64,000 nt of DNA from Legionella parisiensis (GTDB lineage Bacteria > Pseudomonadota > Gammaproteobacteria > Legionellales > Legionellaceae), in NCBI RefSeq assembly GCF_001467945.1, contig NZ_LNYQ01000013.1:186001-250000 (forward strand). The letters are read 5' to 3'. Under the pieces are notes generated by a model. That model did no database searches. It was not told the origin of the DNA and was given only the letters and a program-made list of their open reading frames with translations. Within the stretch, counting starts at the first letter, position 1. Every line of letters begins with the position of its first letter. The position numbers were made by a program, and so were the translations under genes. This document shows, one piece after another, positions 17,450 to 26,880 of this stretch.

Positions 17450-17888
17450 TGTTTGATTCTCTTTCAATAATTGATGTTAATGCTAATGAATACCCTTGTG
17501 CCCCTAAGCCACTGATTGTTCCTTTTGCTATATCAGAAAAATAGGAATAGTGGCGAAAAGGCTCGCGGGAATAAATGTTACTAATATGTACTTCAACAAA
17601 CGGGATAGCAACAGCACATATGGCATCCCTTAATGCTACACTGGTATGTGTAAATCCTGCAGGATTAAAAATTATATAATCTACTTTGTCGATACTGGCT
17701 TGGTGGATAGCATGGATCAAATCCGCCTCAGAATTGCTTTGATAACAGCTTAATGTAAATCCGGCCTTTGTTGCCTCTTTAATTAAACGAGTGTTGATAT
17801 GATCTAACGTAGTGGCTCCATAAATTGAAGGCTCTCGAGTTCCCAGGAGGTTCAAATTTGGTCCATGTAAAACCAGAATTTTTTTCAT
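17436..17888 (-). CDS. aroQ: Type II 3-dehydroquinate dehydratase
   Basis: AroQ dehydrates 3-dehydroquinate in the shikimate pathway. The 150 residues are the usual size of the dodecameric type II enzyme. [18 protein letters not shown] holds the catalytic Arg and Tyr, and [15 protein letters not shown] and [14 protein letters not shown] carry the Asn, His and Arg of the active site. It opens the aroQ-accB-accC-prmA group, an arrangement found widely in gammaproteobacteria. No clear Shine-Dalgarno sequence is seen before the ATG. The upstream 235 bases are the likely site of the operon promoter but show no convincing consensus. Confidence 0.97.
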   Translation of the reverse strand: MKKILVLHGPNLNLLGTREPSIYGATTLDHINTRLIKEATKAGFTLSCYQSNSEADLIHAIHQASIDKVDYIIFNPAGFTHTSVALRDAICAVAIPFVEVHISNIYSREPFRHYSYFSDIAKGTISGLGAQGYSLALTSIIERESNNGHS

Positions 17889-18123
17889 GTTTTAGTTAGT
17901 ATCGAGCAATTTTGGCAGATTTTGCCTGATCTTCCTAAAGTTGTCTATATATCTCCGAGGATATCCGCATGATCCCCACTTTTTTATATTTTTTGTAATA
18001 CAATATGAGTGAAAAATTGCTGGGCCTTATTGCAGAACTAGACTATTAGGTTAATTCATGATGGAATCATTTCAAGGACTAAAATAGCATTATATTCAAC
18101 ACTTTCCGAGAAAGGAATTTTTG

Positions 18124-19335
18124 ATGCAGGAGAGGCTCGAGCAACAGCAGGTGGTACAAAAAGTACAACCAGTATTATATTGTGTTATTTTTATGCTGAT
18201 GGTATTGGTGCAAATTTCTATTGATCAATATATTCCATCATTACCTGCTATAACTAAAGCCTTTAGGAGTAACGAATCATCAATCCAATTCACTATATTT
18301 CTTTTCATGTTTGGATTGGGGCTTTCTCATATTTTTTTTGGGCCATGGTCCGATAAAATTGGTCGTAAACGCCCATTGATTTATGGAATTGGAATCAGCG
18401 TAATAGGTTGTCTTGTCTGTTTATTTTCCTGTTCTGTCATGGTGTTAACTTTGGGACGTTTCATACAAGGATTTGGCATTGGTTCGTGCAGTTCGGTCGG
18501 ACGTTCTCTGATTCGAGATCTTTTTACTGACAAATATTTATCAAAAATTGGCTCTTATGTGGGTATGGCAAGTACGTTACTTCTGATTGCTTCACCCATT
18601 TGGGGTGGGTTCATTCAAGAGCATTTTGGATGGAGAGCGAATTTTTTATTTATTTTTATTGTAGGGTTTGCATTTTGGGTATTTATTCTCTTGGTTTTGC
18701 CTGAAACCAATAAGAATCTTAATCCTGAAGCAACTAAAATAAGGGTTATACTGCGGAATTATTATGTTTTATTAAAATCTAAAGTTTTTTTAGGTTACAC
18801 TCTATGTGCATGTTTTGCATGTGCTGGTTTAATTGCTTATCTTACTATCGCACCTTTTTTGTTTCAAAATGTTTTGGGATTAAGCCCTTTGGAATATGGC
18901 CAATTATCAATTTTTATTGCTAGTGCTATTTGCCTTAGTGGAATAATTAACAGTCAATTAGTCATGTCTAAAGGGGTATCCTATATGTTATTTATGGGCG
19001 TTCTGTTGATGATTGGCGGAGGTGGGAGCATGCTCAGTTTTGCGCTTTCAGGAATAATAAATGTCCCATCAATCATGATTCCGATTGCATTATTCAGTAT
19101 AGGGGCAGGTTTGACTTTTATTAACGCTTTTGCAGGAGTTTTCCACCCATTTCCACAAATCGCAGGAACAGTGGCGGCATTATATGTCAGTATGCAAGAT
19201 TTAACTTCTGCGCTGACAAGTGGTATTATCGCCATGACTAAGGTACAAGGCCCACTCCCCTTGGCTGTAATATTACTCGTCCTCGGCTCAAGTGCATTGG
19301 CTGCGTGGTATTATCAAGAATCAATAATCCAATAA
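18124..19335 (+). CDS. MFS drug-resistance-type transporter, Bcr/CflA family
   Basis: A 403-residue protein with 12 predicted hydrophobic helices. The conserved motif A loop between helices 2 and 3 is GPWSDKIGRKRP. LPETN, after helix 6, is typical of the Bcr/CflA group of proton-driven exporters. The ATG at 18124 has AAAGGA about seven bases upstream; a TTG codon directly before it is not needed. The substrate (drug or natural metabolite) cannot be told. The gene stands alone between divergent aroQ and proA. No local regulator gene is present. Confidence 0.88.
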   Translation: MQERLEQQQVVQKVQPVLYCVIFMLMVLVQISIDQYIPSLPAITKAFRSNESSIQFTIFLFMFGLGLSHIFFGPWSDKIGRKRPLIYGIGISVIGCLVCLFSCSVMVLTLGRFIQGFGIGSCSSVGRSLIRDLFTDKYLSKIGSYVGMASTLLLIASPIWGGFIQEHFGWRANFLFIFIVGFAFWVFILLVLPETNKNLNPEATKIRVILRNYYVLLKSKVFLGYTLCACFACAGLIAYLTIAPFLFQNVLGLSPLEYGQLSIFIASAICLSGIINSQLVMSKGVSYMLFMGVLLMIGGGGSMLSFALSGIINVPSIMIPIALFSIGAGLTFINAFAGVFHPFPQIAGTVAALYVSMQDLTSALTSGIIAMTKVQGPLPLAVILLVLGSSALAAWYYQESIIQ

Positions 19336-19627
19336 AGCAGTTTTTTTATTCTTGAGTCACACCATTTTGGAGGTGGAGAGTAGTTTCTGTCTCTTTAATT
19401 TCAGAATTTTTTATATCGCCATTACTCAGCATGAAATAATAATTTCAAAAATACTAAAACTATGCTAGCTTGGATAAGTTTTTAGAGTTATTGGTTGTGT
19501 TCACAGGTGTGACTCACTGTTAAAACCAATCAGGTTATTCCTATGGCTTGATTTTAAGGATTAATGGTTTGGCAAGAGATGAGTTGCTTTCAATTTAGAT
19601 TAAGTTGCACATAAGGAGAGGGTGTCC
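19336..19627 (+). promoter_or_regulatory. Leader region of proA
   Basis: 292 bases with no reading frame of note. A CTATGCTAGC sequence near 19460 resembles a stationary-phase type -10 element, and GTGTTCACAGGTGTGACTCAC lies near 19497-19517. AAGGAG at about 19613 is the ribosome binding site. ProA in Legionella is known to be growth-phase regulated, so this is where control should act; the sites themselves are tentative. Confidence 0.3.
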
Positions 19628-21268
19628 ATGCATCATAATTACTATTTATCTCCCTTAGCCGTTGCTCTGGCTTTGGGAATAGCATCTTCTGCGAGAGCCG
19701 CAGAACCTATGCCTTTACAGAAGGCGTCTCTTGAACAAGTAAAACAAAAGTTTGCGTTGACAACACAAGGAATCGCTGTTGCTAAAGACAGTTTACGTTT
19801 TGTAAGTGAGCATACTGATGGTAATAAAGTAACTCACGTCCGTATGCAGCAACAATATGTGGGATTTCCTGTTTATGGCGGTTATGCGATTATGCATAGC
19901 ATGCACACAGCAAAGTCATTAGCTAAAGCACAGTCAAACGTAGCGATGAATGGCGTGATTTATCAAGGCCTACAGACTGAGTTGGGTCAACCTGAAGCTT
20001 CTTTTGCAACAAATGCTGATATGGCGCTGCAACAATTTAAGGCGAAGTATGCTGGTAAAGAAGTAAGTGATGAAAAAGTCACACCTATGGTTTATATAGA
20101 TGCTCAACATAAAGCACACTGGGCTTATAAAGTGAGTGTCCTTGTTGTTCATAGAGATCAAATTCCAGAGCGTCCAACCGCGATAATTGACGCAAAAACC
20201 AATAAACCTTTTGTACAATGGAACGATATAAAAACAAAAAGAGATTCAGTGAGTGGAGCTGGTTTTGGCGGAAATAATAAAACAGGTTTCTACCGATTCG
20301 GAGCAGATTTGCCTTACCTTGATTTAACTCGTGATGGAAGCAATGAAGTTTGCTTTATGGAGAATACCGATGTCAAAGTAATTGACATGGATCATAGATA
20401 TAGTTCAAGAAATAAAGCAATGAAGTTTAATTGTCCAACCAATGACTCGACTGTGTACCTAACTGGTTATAAAGGCGATGGTTATGACAGATCTAATGGG
20501 GCCGCCTCTCCAACCAATGATGCATTATATGCTGGTCATGTAATTAGACACATGTATAAGGATTGGTATGATACTAACGCGCTGAGTAACCCTGATGGTT
20601 CCCCTATGCAGTTAGTCATGCGAGTTCATTATGGTGATGGTTATGAAAATGCATATTGGGACGGTCAGAAGATGACTTTTGGTGATGGTGATACCATGAT
20701 GTATCCCCTAGTCTCTCTTGGAGTAGGTGCCCATGAAATCAGCCACGGTTTTACAGAGCAACATTCTAATCTTGAATATTATGGCCAATCTGGTGGCATG
20801 AATGAGGCTTTTTCTGACATGGCAGCCCAGGCAGCTGAGTATTATTCTGTGAATAAAAGCACTTGGCAAATTGGTGGCGAGATCATGAAGGAGGACAGCG
20901 GTTGGGAAGCATTGCGTTATATGGATAAACCAAGTCGTGATGGTGAGTCTATTGATACTGCTGATGAATATTATGGTGGTCTAGATGTTCATTATTCAAG
21001 CGGAGTTTACAACCATTTATTCTACATTCTGGCCAATAAACCTAATTGGAATACCCGCTCAGCTTTTGATGTGATGGTTAAAGCCAATATGGATTATTGG
21101 ACACCTTATTCAGATTTTGACGAGGGGGGAGAAGGTTTGGTGAGTGCAATTAATGATCTAATCGCAGGTGATCCGAACCATGAAAAGTATCCTTCCACTG
21201 CTGTATGTGATGTTAAAAAGTCATTAAATGAAGTTAAAATTATTACCAATATGGATGGTTGTGCCTAA
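19628..21268 (+). CDS. proA: Secreted zinc metalloprotease ProA (Msp), M4 thermolysin family
   Basis: The 546-residue preproprotein is closely similar to Legionella ProA, the major type II-secreted protease that degrades host proteins. A signal peptide (about 1-24, ending SSARA-AE) is followed by an FTP-type propeptide to about residue 200 and the M4 catalytic domain. The zinc site is HEISH (about 369-373), with the third ligand in GGMNEAFSD and the catalytic His in DVHYSSGVYNH. DGDGYDRSNG-like and YGDGYENAYWDG segments match calcium and active-site loops. The ATG at 19628 is chosen because AAGGAG lies nine bases upstream; the GTG at 19622 would be too close. The stop overlaps the convergent hydrolase stop. 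Confidence 0.96.
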   Translation: MHHNYYLSPLAVALALGIASSARAAEPMPLQKASLEQVKQKFALTTQGIAVAKDSLRFVSEHTDGNKVTHVRMQQQYVGFPVYGGYAIMHSMHTAKSLAKAQSNVAMNGVIYQGLQTELGQPEASFATNADMALQQFKAKYAGKEVSDEKVTPMVYIDAQHKAHWAYKVSVLVVHRDQIPERPTAIIDAKTNKPFVQWNDIKTKRDSVSGAGFGGNNKTGFYRFGADLPYLDLTRDGSNEVCFMENTDVKVIDMDHRYSSRNKAMKFNCPTNDSTVYLTGYKGDGYDRSNGAASPTNDALYAGHVIRHMYKDWYDTNALSNPDGSPMQLVMRVHYGDGYENAYWDGQKMTFGDGDTMMYPLVSLGVGAHEISHGFTEQHSNLEYYGQSGGMNEAFSDMAAQAAEYYSVNKSTWQIGGEIMKEDSGWEALRYMDKPSRDGESIDTADEYYGGLDVHYSSGVYNHLFYILANKPNWNTRSAFDVMVKANMDYWTPYSDFDEGGEGLVSAINDLIAGDPNHEKYPSTAVCDVKKSLNEVKIITNMDGCA

Positions 21269-22113
21269 TTCATTGAATTGGTAATGAATTCAGCCAGAAG
21301 TTTACTTATAACTTCTGGCTGTTCCATATGAATATGATGTCCTCCATCCATTTTTTTGAGTGTCAGTGTTTTCACCGCTTTAATCCGATCATTCATCATT
21401 TCATGATCAAAAGAAAATCCTCTGCTGGATAAAAGTAAATAAGTTTTTGCAGTAATTTCTTGCAAACAAGAGAGTATTTGGGTTTCTGTCAGCCGTAAAG
21501 GTGAGCGGACAAGTAAGCGTTGATCATGCCGCCAATAAAATCGACCTTGTTTTTCTACCAAGCTCCGCTCACAGAGAGTTTTTGCAATGTCTAAAGAAAC
21601 ATATCCTTTAAAGGCACGTGCAAGAGCCGCACTATTTATGCTGTCATAACCCTTAGATTTTTTGCTTTTTTTAGTAAGAAAATGTGTAAACTCCCTTAGT
21701 TGTTGGCATGCACTTTCCGCAGGATGAGAAAATGGTCCTAACCCCTCAATCAGGCTTAGAGAGATAAACCGTTCGGGGACTACGCCTCCAACCAAACTTG
21801 CCAGGCAAGCTCCCATGGAGTGCCCTAATAGATGGACTTTATCAAGTTTTAATGCATTGATTATTTCAATAACAAGAAAAATACCATCAAAAAAATGGTA
21901 ATGACATCCCTCTGGAAGATGCGATGAATGACCATGCCCAGGCAAATCAACTGCTATTAAATAAAAATCATTCTCTAAGTATGAAGCAAGAGGAGCAAAA
22001 CTGTTTGCATTATCTAACCAACCGTGCAGTGCAAGGATTGCCGGTTTATCAGGGTTTCCCCAAGTGGTACAGGCTATAGAAAAGCCTGGAATGATGAGAT
22101 TGAATGGTTTCAT
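21265..22113 (-). CDS. Alpha/beta-hydrolase
   Basis: A 282-residue single-domain hydrolase. It has the oxyanion-hole segment LALHGWLDNANSF near residue 30 and the nucleophile elbow GHSMG near residue 100. An acid lies in the later strands and the catalytic His in GGHHIHMEQP near the end. The start FxIPGFSIACTTWGNP is common to cytosolic esterases and epoxide-hydrolase-like enzymes. Substrate unknown. It converges on proA with a 4-base stop overlap (CTAA), so the two transcripts must share terminator sequence. Strong palindromes lie just upstream of the start. Confidence 0.8.
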   Translation of the reverse strand: MKPFNLIIPGFSIACTTWGNPDKPAILALHGWLDNANSFAPLASYLENDFYLIAVDLPGHGHSSHLPEGCHYHFFDGIFLVIEIINALKLDKVHLLGHSMGACLASLVGGVVPERFISLSLIEGLGPFSHPAESACQQLREFTHFLTKKSKKSKGYDSINSAALARAFKGYVSLDIAKTLCERSLVEKQGRFYWRHDQRLLVRSPLRLTETQILSCLQEITAKTYLLLSSRGFSFDHEMMNDRIKAVKTLTLKKMDGGHHIHMEQPEVISKLLAEFITNSMN

Positions 22114-22130
22114 TTTTTTACTATTTTTTT

Positions 22131-22181
22131 ATTATTTATAAATAATCATTATAGCCCTACTGTAAACAGGAGGGCTATAAT
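22131..22181 (-). promoter_or_regulatory. Two adjacent palindromes with a Fur-box-like sequence
   Basis: ATTATTTATAAATAAT (22131-22146) is a perfect 16-base palindrome. Next to it, 22148-22158 pairs exactly with 22171-22181, and CTGT/ACAG extends the stem inside it. The stretch 22134-22152 matches the classical Fur-box consensus at 13 of 19 positions by eye. It sits 20-70 bases upstream of the hydrolase start and could be an operator; this is tentative. Confidence 0.4.
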
Positions 22182-22337
22182 TCATTATAAAAATGAAAAA
22201 TGATTTTTTCCTTATCATTGCAACGATTACAATTACTATTTCCACCAGTTTGGGGACGATCTACAGCGCGAGGATAGTGCAATTTTTTTATGACATTTAG
22301 TGTTATGCTTAATACAATCACTTGAAAAGAGTAAACT

Positions 22338-23105
22338 ATGCAACAAGAAGTACAAAGCGTTTCATTAATAACTTACAATATTCATAAAGGGTTTGGTGTA
22401 GGCGGCGCTGTTCGTTTCTTGCTTCCTAAAATGCGCGATGCAATTACCAGCTTAACCCCTGATTTTGTTTTTTTACAAGAAGTACAAGGCGAACATAGAA
22501 AACGACAAAAACGGATCAATGCTTGGCCTGACTCTCCACAATTTGAGTATATTGCTGAAAATATATGGCCTCATTATGTTTATGCAAAAAATGCCGTATA
22601 TGAATCGGGACATCATGGCAATGCAATTTTAAGCAAATATGCTTTTGAGCGATTTGAAAATATTAATCTTGCAAACATACGCAGAGCCTCTCGGGGAATA
22701 TTGCATGCACAATTGAAACTGGATAATGTCACCATCCATTTGTTATGTGTACATTTGGGCCTTTTTAAAACAGAGCGAATGGTACAATGTAATGCTTTAA
22801 TGCAACGCATAAAAGATGTAGTTCCACAAGATGAGCCGCTATTAATGGCGGGGGATTTCAATGATTGGCGTACTGTTATTTCCAAGCCCCTGGCTGAGAA
22901 CTTAAATATCGAAGAGGCTTTTGTTTCAGTGGAAGGACAGCATGCGCGCTCATTCCCTGCTATAAGGCCCGCACTTTGTATTGATCGTGTCTATTTTCGG
23001 GGCATGAAAGTGCAAGAAGTTGCATGTTTACACGGTAAGCCTTGGCGAATGCTTTCTGACCATTTGCCGCTTTATGCTCGTTTTGAATTAATTAAGCATC
23101 TTTAG
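22338..23105 (+). CDS. Endonuclease/exonuclease/phosphatase family protein
   Basis: A 255-residue protein of the EEP (DNase I-like) metal-dependent fold, similar to E. coli YbhP. Motifs in order: TYNIHKG (about 12-18), FLQEVQG (metal-binding Glu), HGNAILSK, HLGLF, AGDFNDW (Asp/Asn) and LSDHLPLYA (C-terminal Asp-His). All catalytic residues are present. There is no signal peptide, so it is probably cytosolic. The substrate may be nucleic acid or a phosphodiester; the family does not decide this. AAGAG precedes the ATG by about six bases. Confidence 0.82.
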   Translation: MQQEVQSVSLITYNIHKGFGVGGAVRFLLPKMRDAITSLTPDFVFLQEVQGEHRKRQKRINAWPDSPQFEYIAENIWPHYVYAKNAVYESGHHGNAILSKYAFERFENINLANIRRASRGILHAQLKLDNVTIHLLCVHLGLFKTERMVQCNALMQRIKDVVPQDEPLLMAGDFNDWRTVISKPLAENLNIEEAFVSVEGQHARSFPAIRPALCIDRVYFRGMKVQEVACLHGKPWRMLSDHLPLYARFELIKHL

Positions 23106-23227
23106 TATTTTGCTTATTATAATAAAATTGTAGTATGAGTCTTTTTAGGATGTATGAAGATGCAGAGGTTACAGTTTTATATGGGGATTGGCTTGTTTCA
23201 GTAAAAACCGCTCCCCAATGGTATTAA

Positions 23228-24238
23228 TTATTCCATATTGCTGTTGTATTCGCCCATACAAGCTAAGCTATTCAAGCGGGCACGTTTTAATAAAGCTTCT
23301 TGAGCTTTGGCGATATTTGCTTTATTTCCACCCCAGGCAGCTAAACAATCTTCCTGTAATGCTCTACCGAAAGAAAAGCTTAGTAACCAAGGTTGATGGT
23401 CGATACTATTTATTGCATTTAAATTTGCTGTAGCCTGTTGCGGCGTTTGGCCACCAGAGAGGAAATTAATGGTTGGTACTGCAGCAGGTACGTTATTACG
23501 GAATACACTAATTGTATAGTCAGCAATTTCATCAGGCTCACTGAAAGGGCTATGTACTTTACCACAAGTAACCATACTAGGTTTTAAAATAATATGTTCT
23601 AGTTCAATTTGATGAATAAATAAGGCATGGAATAGTTCGTGCAGCACAATTTCACTTACTTCTGCGCAATGTTCAATAGAGTGATCTCCATCCATGAGCA
23701 CTTCGGGTTCAACAATAGGAACAATCCCTGCTTCTTGGCACGCTGCAGCATAACGTGCCAGATTTTCTGCACCTGTCTTAACTGCGGTTAAACTGGGAGT
23801 AAATTCAGAAATTGAGTAAACATTGCGCCACTTGGCAAATTTTGCACCTAATTTTTTAAAGTGCTGTAAACGCTCAGCTAATCCATCCAGGCCTTGAGTT
23901 ACTTGTTCATTTTCAGTATTGGCAAGATGAATTAATCCTTTATCTACTTTAATTCCAGGAACGATGCCCTTATCAGCAAATAATTTAGCGATAGGAGTTC
24001 CATGCTCATCAGTTTGACTAAAGGTTTCTTCAAATAAAATAACCCCGTTGATATATTGTTCTAAATCAGTAGTCGTAGCGAGCAGTAATCTATAATCTCT
24101 GCGATTTTCTTCGGTATTTTCAATATTAATGGAGGTAAATCGCTTACCTATTGTTGAATTGCTTTCATCTGCGGCTAAAATACCTTTGCCCTTTTGCAGC
24201 ATTAGCCCCATAGTATTGGATAATTCATCATAACTCAT
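23228..24238 (-). CDS. Class I fructose-bisphosphate aldolase
   Basis: Cleaves fructose-1,6-bisphosphate into two triose phosphates. The 336 residues and the start LQKGKGILAADESNSTIGKR match the metal-independent class I enzymes of animals and some bacteria, not the metal-dependent FbaA. The Schiff-base lysine is in LEHIILKPSMV, and FLSGGQ forms the phosphate loop. It follows the flavin reductase gene by 27 bases and is probably co-transcribed with it. AGGAG lies 11 bases before the ATG. Confidence 0.94.
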   Translation of the reverse strand: MSYDELSNTMGLMLQKGKGILAADESNSTIGKRFTSINIENTEENRRDYRLLLATTTDLEQYINGVILFEETFSQTDEHGTPIAKLFADKGIVPGIKVDKGLIHLANTENEQVTQGLDGLAERLQHFKKLGAKFAKWRNVYSISEFTPSLTAVKTGAENLARYAAACQEAGIVPIVEPEVLMDGDHSIEHCAEVSEIVLHELFHALFIHQIELEHIILKPSMVTCGKVHSPFSEPDEIADYTISVFRNNVPAAVPTINFLSGGQTPQQATANLNAINSIDHQPWLLSFSFGRALQEDCLAAWGGNKANIAKAQEALLKRARLNSLACMGEYNSNME

Positions 24239-24265
24239 ATTGTATTTGCTCCTGATTGTTTTACG

Positions 24266-25003
24266 TTATCTAGATATATATTTTTCGCGAATAATGTGTT
24301 GCATGGCAAAACCCTGTTCTTTTAAAGAGTTAAAAGCTTCGTCAATCATACCGGGATTTCCACATAAATAAATAACGTCGTGCTGAGGATTTAGATTTAA
24401 TGTAGGAAAGGCATGTTGTACATAGCCACTGTACTCATTTTCATTTAATTCATGTACGGGTTGTCTGCTTAAATAAGGCCTGAACGTGACCTTAGGGTAT
24501 TTTTGAGAAAATGATTGGAACTCATTGGCATAGAGAATTTCTTCTCGCCGTTGAACTCCTTGTAATATGACTACCTCGAGCGATGAATGTTGCTCCATAA
24601 GTACACCTAGTTCTTGAAGCATCGATCGATATGGGGTAATTCCTGTACTGGTAGCGACCAGGATAAATCGACGGGGTATTATTTCATCTCTGATAACCAA
24701 TCGGCCATATGGGCCACTGACCTGAATAATATCACCAGATTTTAAATTATAAAGCAATTCAGTACCTGGCCCATTTTCAAAATAGCCCGCTGCGAGCTCA
24801 ATTTGATTATCTTGTTTTGGCGGATTGGCTATACTATAACTACGTTTTAATATTTTACCTTGATGTTCAAAATGAATGGTAATAAATTGACCAGGTAAAT
24901 AATTAAAATGTGGAGTTACTTCACAAGTAAAAATGAAGTGTTTTACTTTAGGAGAAATCATAAATGATTCTTTTAAAGTAATGGGAAATGTGTTTATTTG
25001 CAT
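24266..25003 (-). CDS. Ferredoxin-NADP reductase family flavoprotein
   Basis: A 245-residue FAD/NAD(P) oxidoreductase. RSYSIANP (about 55) binds the FAD diphosphate, GPYGRL follows, ATSTGITPYRSML begins the NAD(P) domain, and YLCGNPGMIDEAF is the C-terminal nucleotide loop. Length and order fit ferredoxin/flavodoxin-NADP reductases, but the terminal aromatic residue that stacks on FAD is not obvious (end IIREKYISR). It could serve another electron acceptor. It is the first gene of a pair with the aldolase and is divergent from dotV across a 104-base shared promoter region. Confidence 0.85.
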   Translation of the reverse strand: MQINTFPITLKESFMISPKVKHFIFTCEVTPHFNYLPGQFITIHFEHQGKILKRSYSIANPPKQDNQIELAAGYFENGPGTELLYNLKSGDIIQVSGPYGRLVIRDEIIPRRFILVATSTGITPYRSMLQELGVLMEQHSSLEVVILQGVQRREEILYANEFQSFSQKYPKVTFRPYLSRQPVHELNENEYSGYVQHAFPTLNLNPQHDVIYLCGNPGMIDEAFNSLKEQGFAMQHIIREKYISR

Positions 25004-25107
25004 GAATATTCAACTATACTGTAAAAATCAGAGATTATAACTCTGAACTAAGCTTAATATAAGCAAAAAATTATGCAATATAAGTTTTAACAGCATATAA
25101 TTATATT

Positions 25108-25650
25108 ATGAATACACCGGATCTTATTACAATTATAGGCAATCTCAGCCATTCTTTGTACCCAATACAGCATTTAATTACTGGGGGTGCTTATATTCTG
25201 GGCATTTTATTTTTTTGGACTGCAATTTCCAAGTTCAGAAAAATTGGCGATCACAGAGCGCAATCTTCATCGCAAGAAAAGATGTTTAGTCCAATAATGT
25301 ATTTATTTATGGGGGCGGCGCTACTTTATTTGCCTACTGGATTGGATGTTATGGCCAATACGTTTTTTGGTGCAGGGAATGTATTAACCTATTCATCCTA
25401 TAATTCGACAAATATTTATAGTTCCATGGGTTTAGTGGTGCAAACTGCAGGGATATTATGGTTTGTGCGCGGGAGTGTGTTGGTTGCACATGCCAGTCAA
25501 CCGGGGACTCAGCATGGACCTAAAGGGTTGATATTTATAATCGCTGGAGTACTGGCGATGAACTTTGATAATACTATAGCAATGCTGAATTATATCATGG
25601 GTAGTATGGCAAATTGGACTATGGCAATTAAAACGAGCCAAGGGTACTAA
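25108..25650 (+). CDS. dotV: Dot/Icm type IV secretion membrane protein, IcmC(DotE)/DotV family
   Basis: A 180-residue inner-membrane protein with four hydrophobic segments (about 22-40, 62-80, 105-125, 135-165). It has the IcmC/DotE pattern: IGNLSHSLYPIQHLITGGAYILG, then IGDHRAQSSSQEKM, LYLPTGLDVMANTFFGAGNVLTY, and VHASQPG-like VAHASQPGTQHGPKGL. In Legionella the family has IcmC/DotE in the main icm/dot locus and the paralog DotV elsewhere. Its position as a lone gene near proA, outside any dot/icm cluster, fits DotV; the choice between paralogs rests on context. By family it is a small component of the secretion apparatus. The TAA overlaps the convergent DUF3579 stop. Confidence 0.78.
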   Translation: MNTPDLITIIGNLSHSLYPIQHLITGGAYILGILFFWTAISKFRKIGDHRAQSSSQEKMFSPIMYLFMGAALLYLPTGLDVMANTFFGAGNVLTYSSYNSTNIYSSMGLVVQTAGILWFVRGSVLVAHASQPGTQHGPKGLIFIIAGVLAMNFDNTIAMLNYIMGSMANWTMAIKTSQGY

Positions 25651-25943
25651 CTGCTTTTCCCTTGATTTTCCTCTCCACAGATTCTGAGATTATTGGCCTT
25701 AGCGAAATCAATAATGGACTGATACAGTAACGGACTTGATTCTTTAAGCTTTGGATCAAGTAAAATACATTGGTAGCCCTCACTATTTACACTTGGCCTT
25801 AATAGTGGAGAATAATGAATACGACTGTTTTTAAAGCTTGCCAATGAGCCACTCATACGCTCTGCCCAGTCACTGGGGCGAAAGGTTTTTCCTTGAGAAG
25901 TTATTCCTTCTATGATGATGGTTTTTTTTTCAGATGCTGCCAT
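25647..25943 (-). CDS. DUF3579 family protein
   Basis: A 98-residue soluble protein. GITSQGKTFRPSDWAERMSG near the N-terminus, then RIHYSPLLRP and a C-terminal IDFAKANNLRI, form the pattern of DUF3579, found in beta- and gammaproteobacteria. No biochemical function is known. There is no signal peptide or membrane segment. It converges on dotV with overlapping stops (CTAA at 25647-25650) and is divergent from pssA. Confidence 0.75.
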   Translation of the reverse strand: MAASEKKTIIIEGITSQGKTFRPSDWAERMSGSLASFKNSRIHYSPLLRPSVNSEGYQCILLDPKLKESSPLLYQSIIDFAKANNLRICGEENQGKSS

Positions 25944-26119
25944 ATCTTTTATGTAATATAAATACAGTGTGTTAATTATACCATCATATTATGAGTGCTG
26001 TACTTAAATTTATTCATTTTACAAAAATAAATTTGTGTTAAATTTGGTTTTCAAAAGTAATTTTTATCCCTATTATGTCAACATATTGTATTATGCATTT
26101 TTTTAAAGGTTATTGAGGA

Positions 26120-26857
26120 ATGGAAAAAGAAAGTCATTCTGGTATTTATTTATTGCCTAACTTGTTTACAACGGCCAGTTTATTTGCCGCATTTTATTCC
26201 CTTGTGGCATCGATGAAAGGTCAATTTGAAGCCTCCATCATCGCTATATTTATTGGTATGATTGCTGATGGGCTGGATGGGCGAATTGCACGGTTAACTC
26301 ATACACAGACTGAGTTTGGTGCTGAATATGATAGTTTATCCGACATGGTCACCTTTGGTGTTGCACCTTCATTACTGGTATATAACTTAATTTTAAGTCA
26401 GTTAGGGAAAGTAGGATGGCTGGTCGCTTTTGTTTATACAGCTGCGGTTGCTTTGCGCTTAGCCCGTTTTAATACCCAGATCGAAACAGCAGATAAGCGA
26501 TACTTTCAAGGATTGCCTTGTCCATCGTCTGCTGCAGTAATAGCTTCTTTTGCTTGGCTATGCTATCAAAATGAATGGCAGAATATGTTTGTTGCTTTAT
26601 TAACGGCAGTCTTGTCATTAACCACTTCAGGTTTAATGGTTTCTAACTTTCGCTATTACAGTTTTAAAGAAGTAGATTTTAAGGGCAAAGTACCATTCCT
26701 CTATGTCTTGGTAATGATTATTTTATTTGTAGCTATTGCAGCGAATCCTTCAGTGGTTATATTTGTAGCTTTTACTGCTTATGCATTATCGGGACTGGTT
26801 ATGACTTTATTTGCTTTGCACAAAGTGAGGAAGCAAAGAAAGCATTCTGAGAAATGA
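26120..26857 (+). CDS. pssA: CDP-diacylglycerol-serine O-phosphatidyltransferase
   Basis: Makes phosphatidylserine, the precursor of phosphatidylethanolamine, from CDP-diacylglycerol and serine at the inner membrane. The CDP-alcohol phosphotransferase signature DGxxAR(x8)GxxxDxxxD is complete at about residues 52-74. The surrounding 245 residues form about six to eight hydrophobic helices. This is the integral-membrane (Bacillus/Helicobacter) type, unlike the phospholipase-D-type PssA of E. coli. GAGGA and AAAGG lie upstream of the ATG. It could supply serine lipid for phosphatidylcholine synthesis, which Legionella makes; that link is from general knowledge. Confidence 0.93.
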   Translation: MEKESHSGIYLLPNLFTTASLFAAFYSLVASMKGQFEASIIAIFIGMIADGLDGRIARLTHTQTEFGAEYDSLSDMVTFGVAPSLLVYNLILSQLGKVGWLVAFVYTAAVALRLARFNTQIETADKRYFQGLPCPSSAAVIASFAWLCYQNEWQNMFVALLTAVLSLTTSGLMVSNFRYYSFKEVDFKGKVPFLYVLVMIILFVAIAANPSVVIFVAFTAYALSGLVMTLFALHKVRKQRKHSEK

Positions 26858-26880
26858 AACTCATCATAGCTTCCAAAAAC

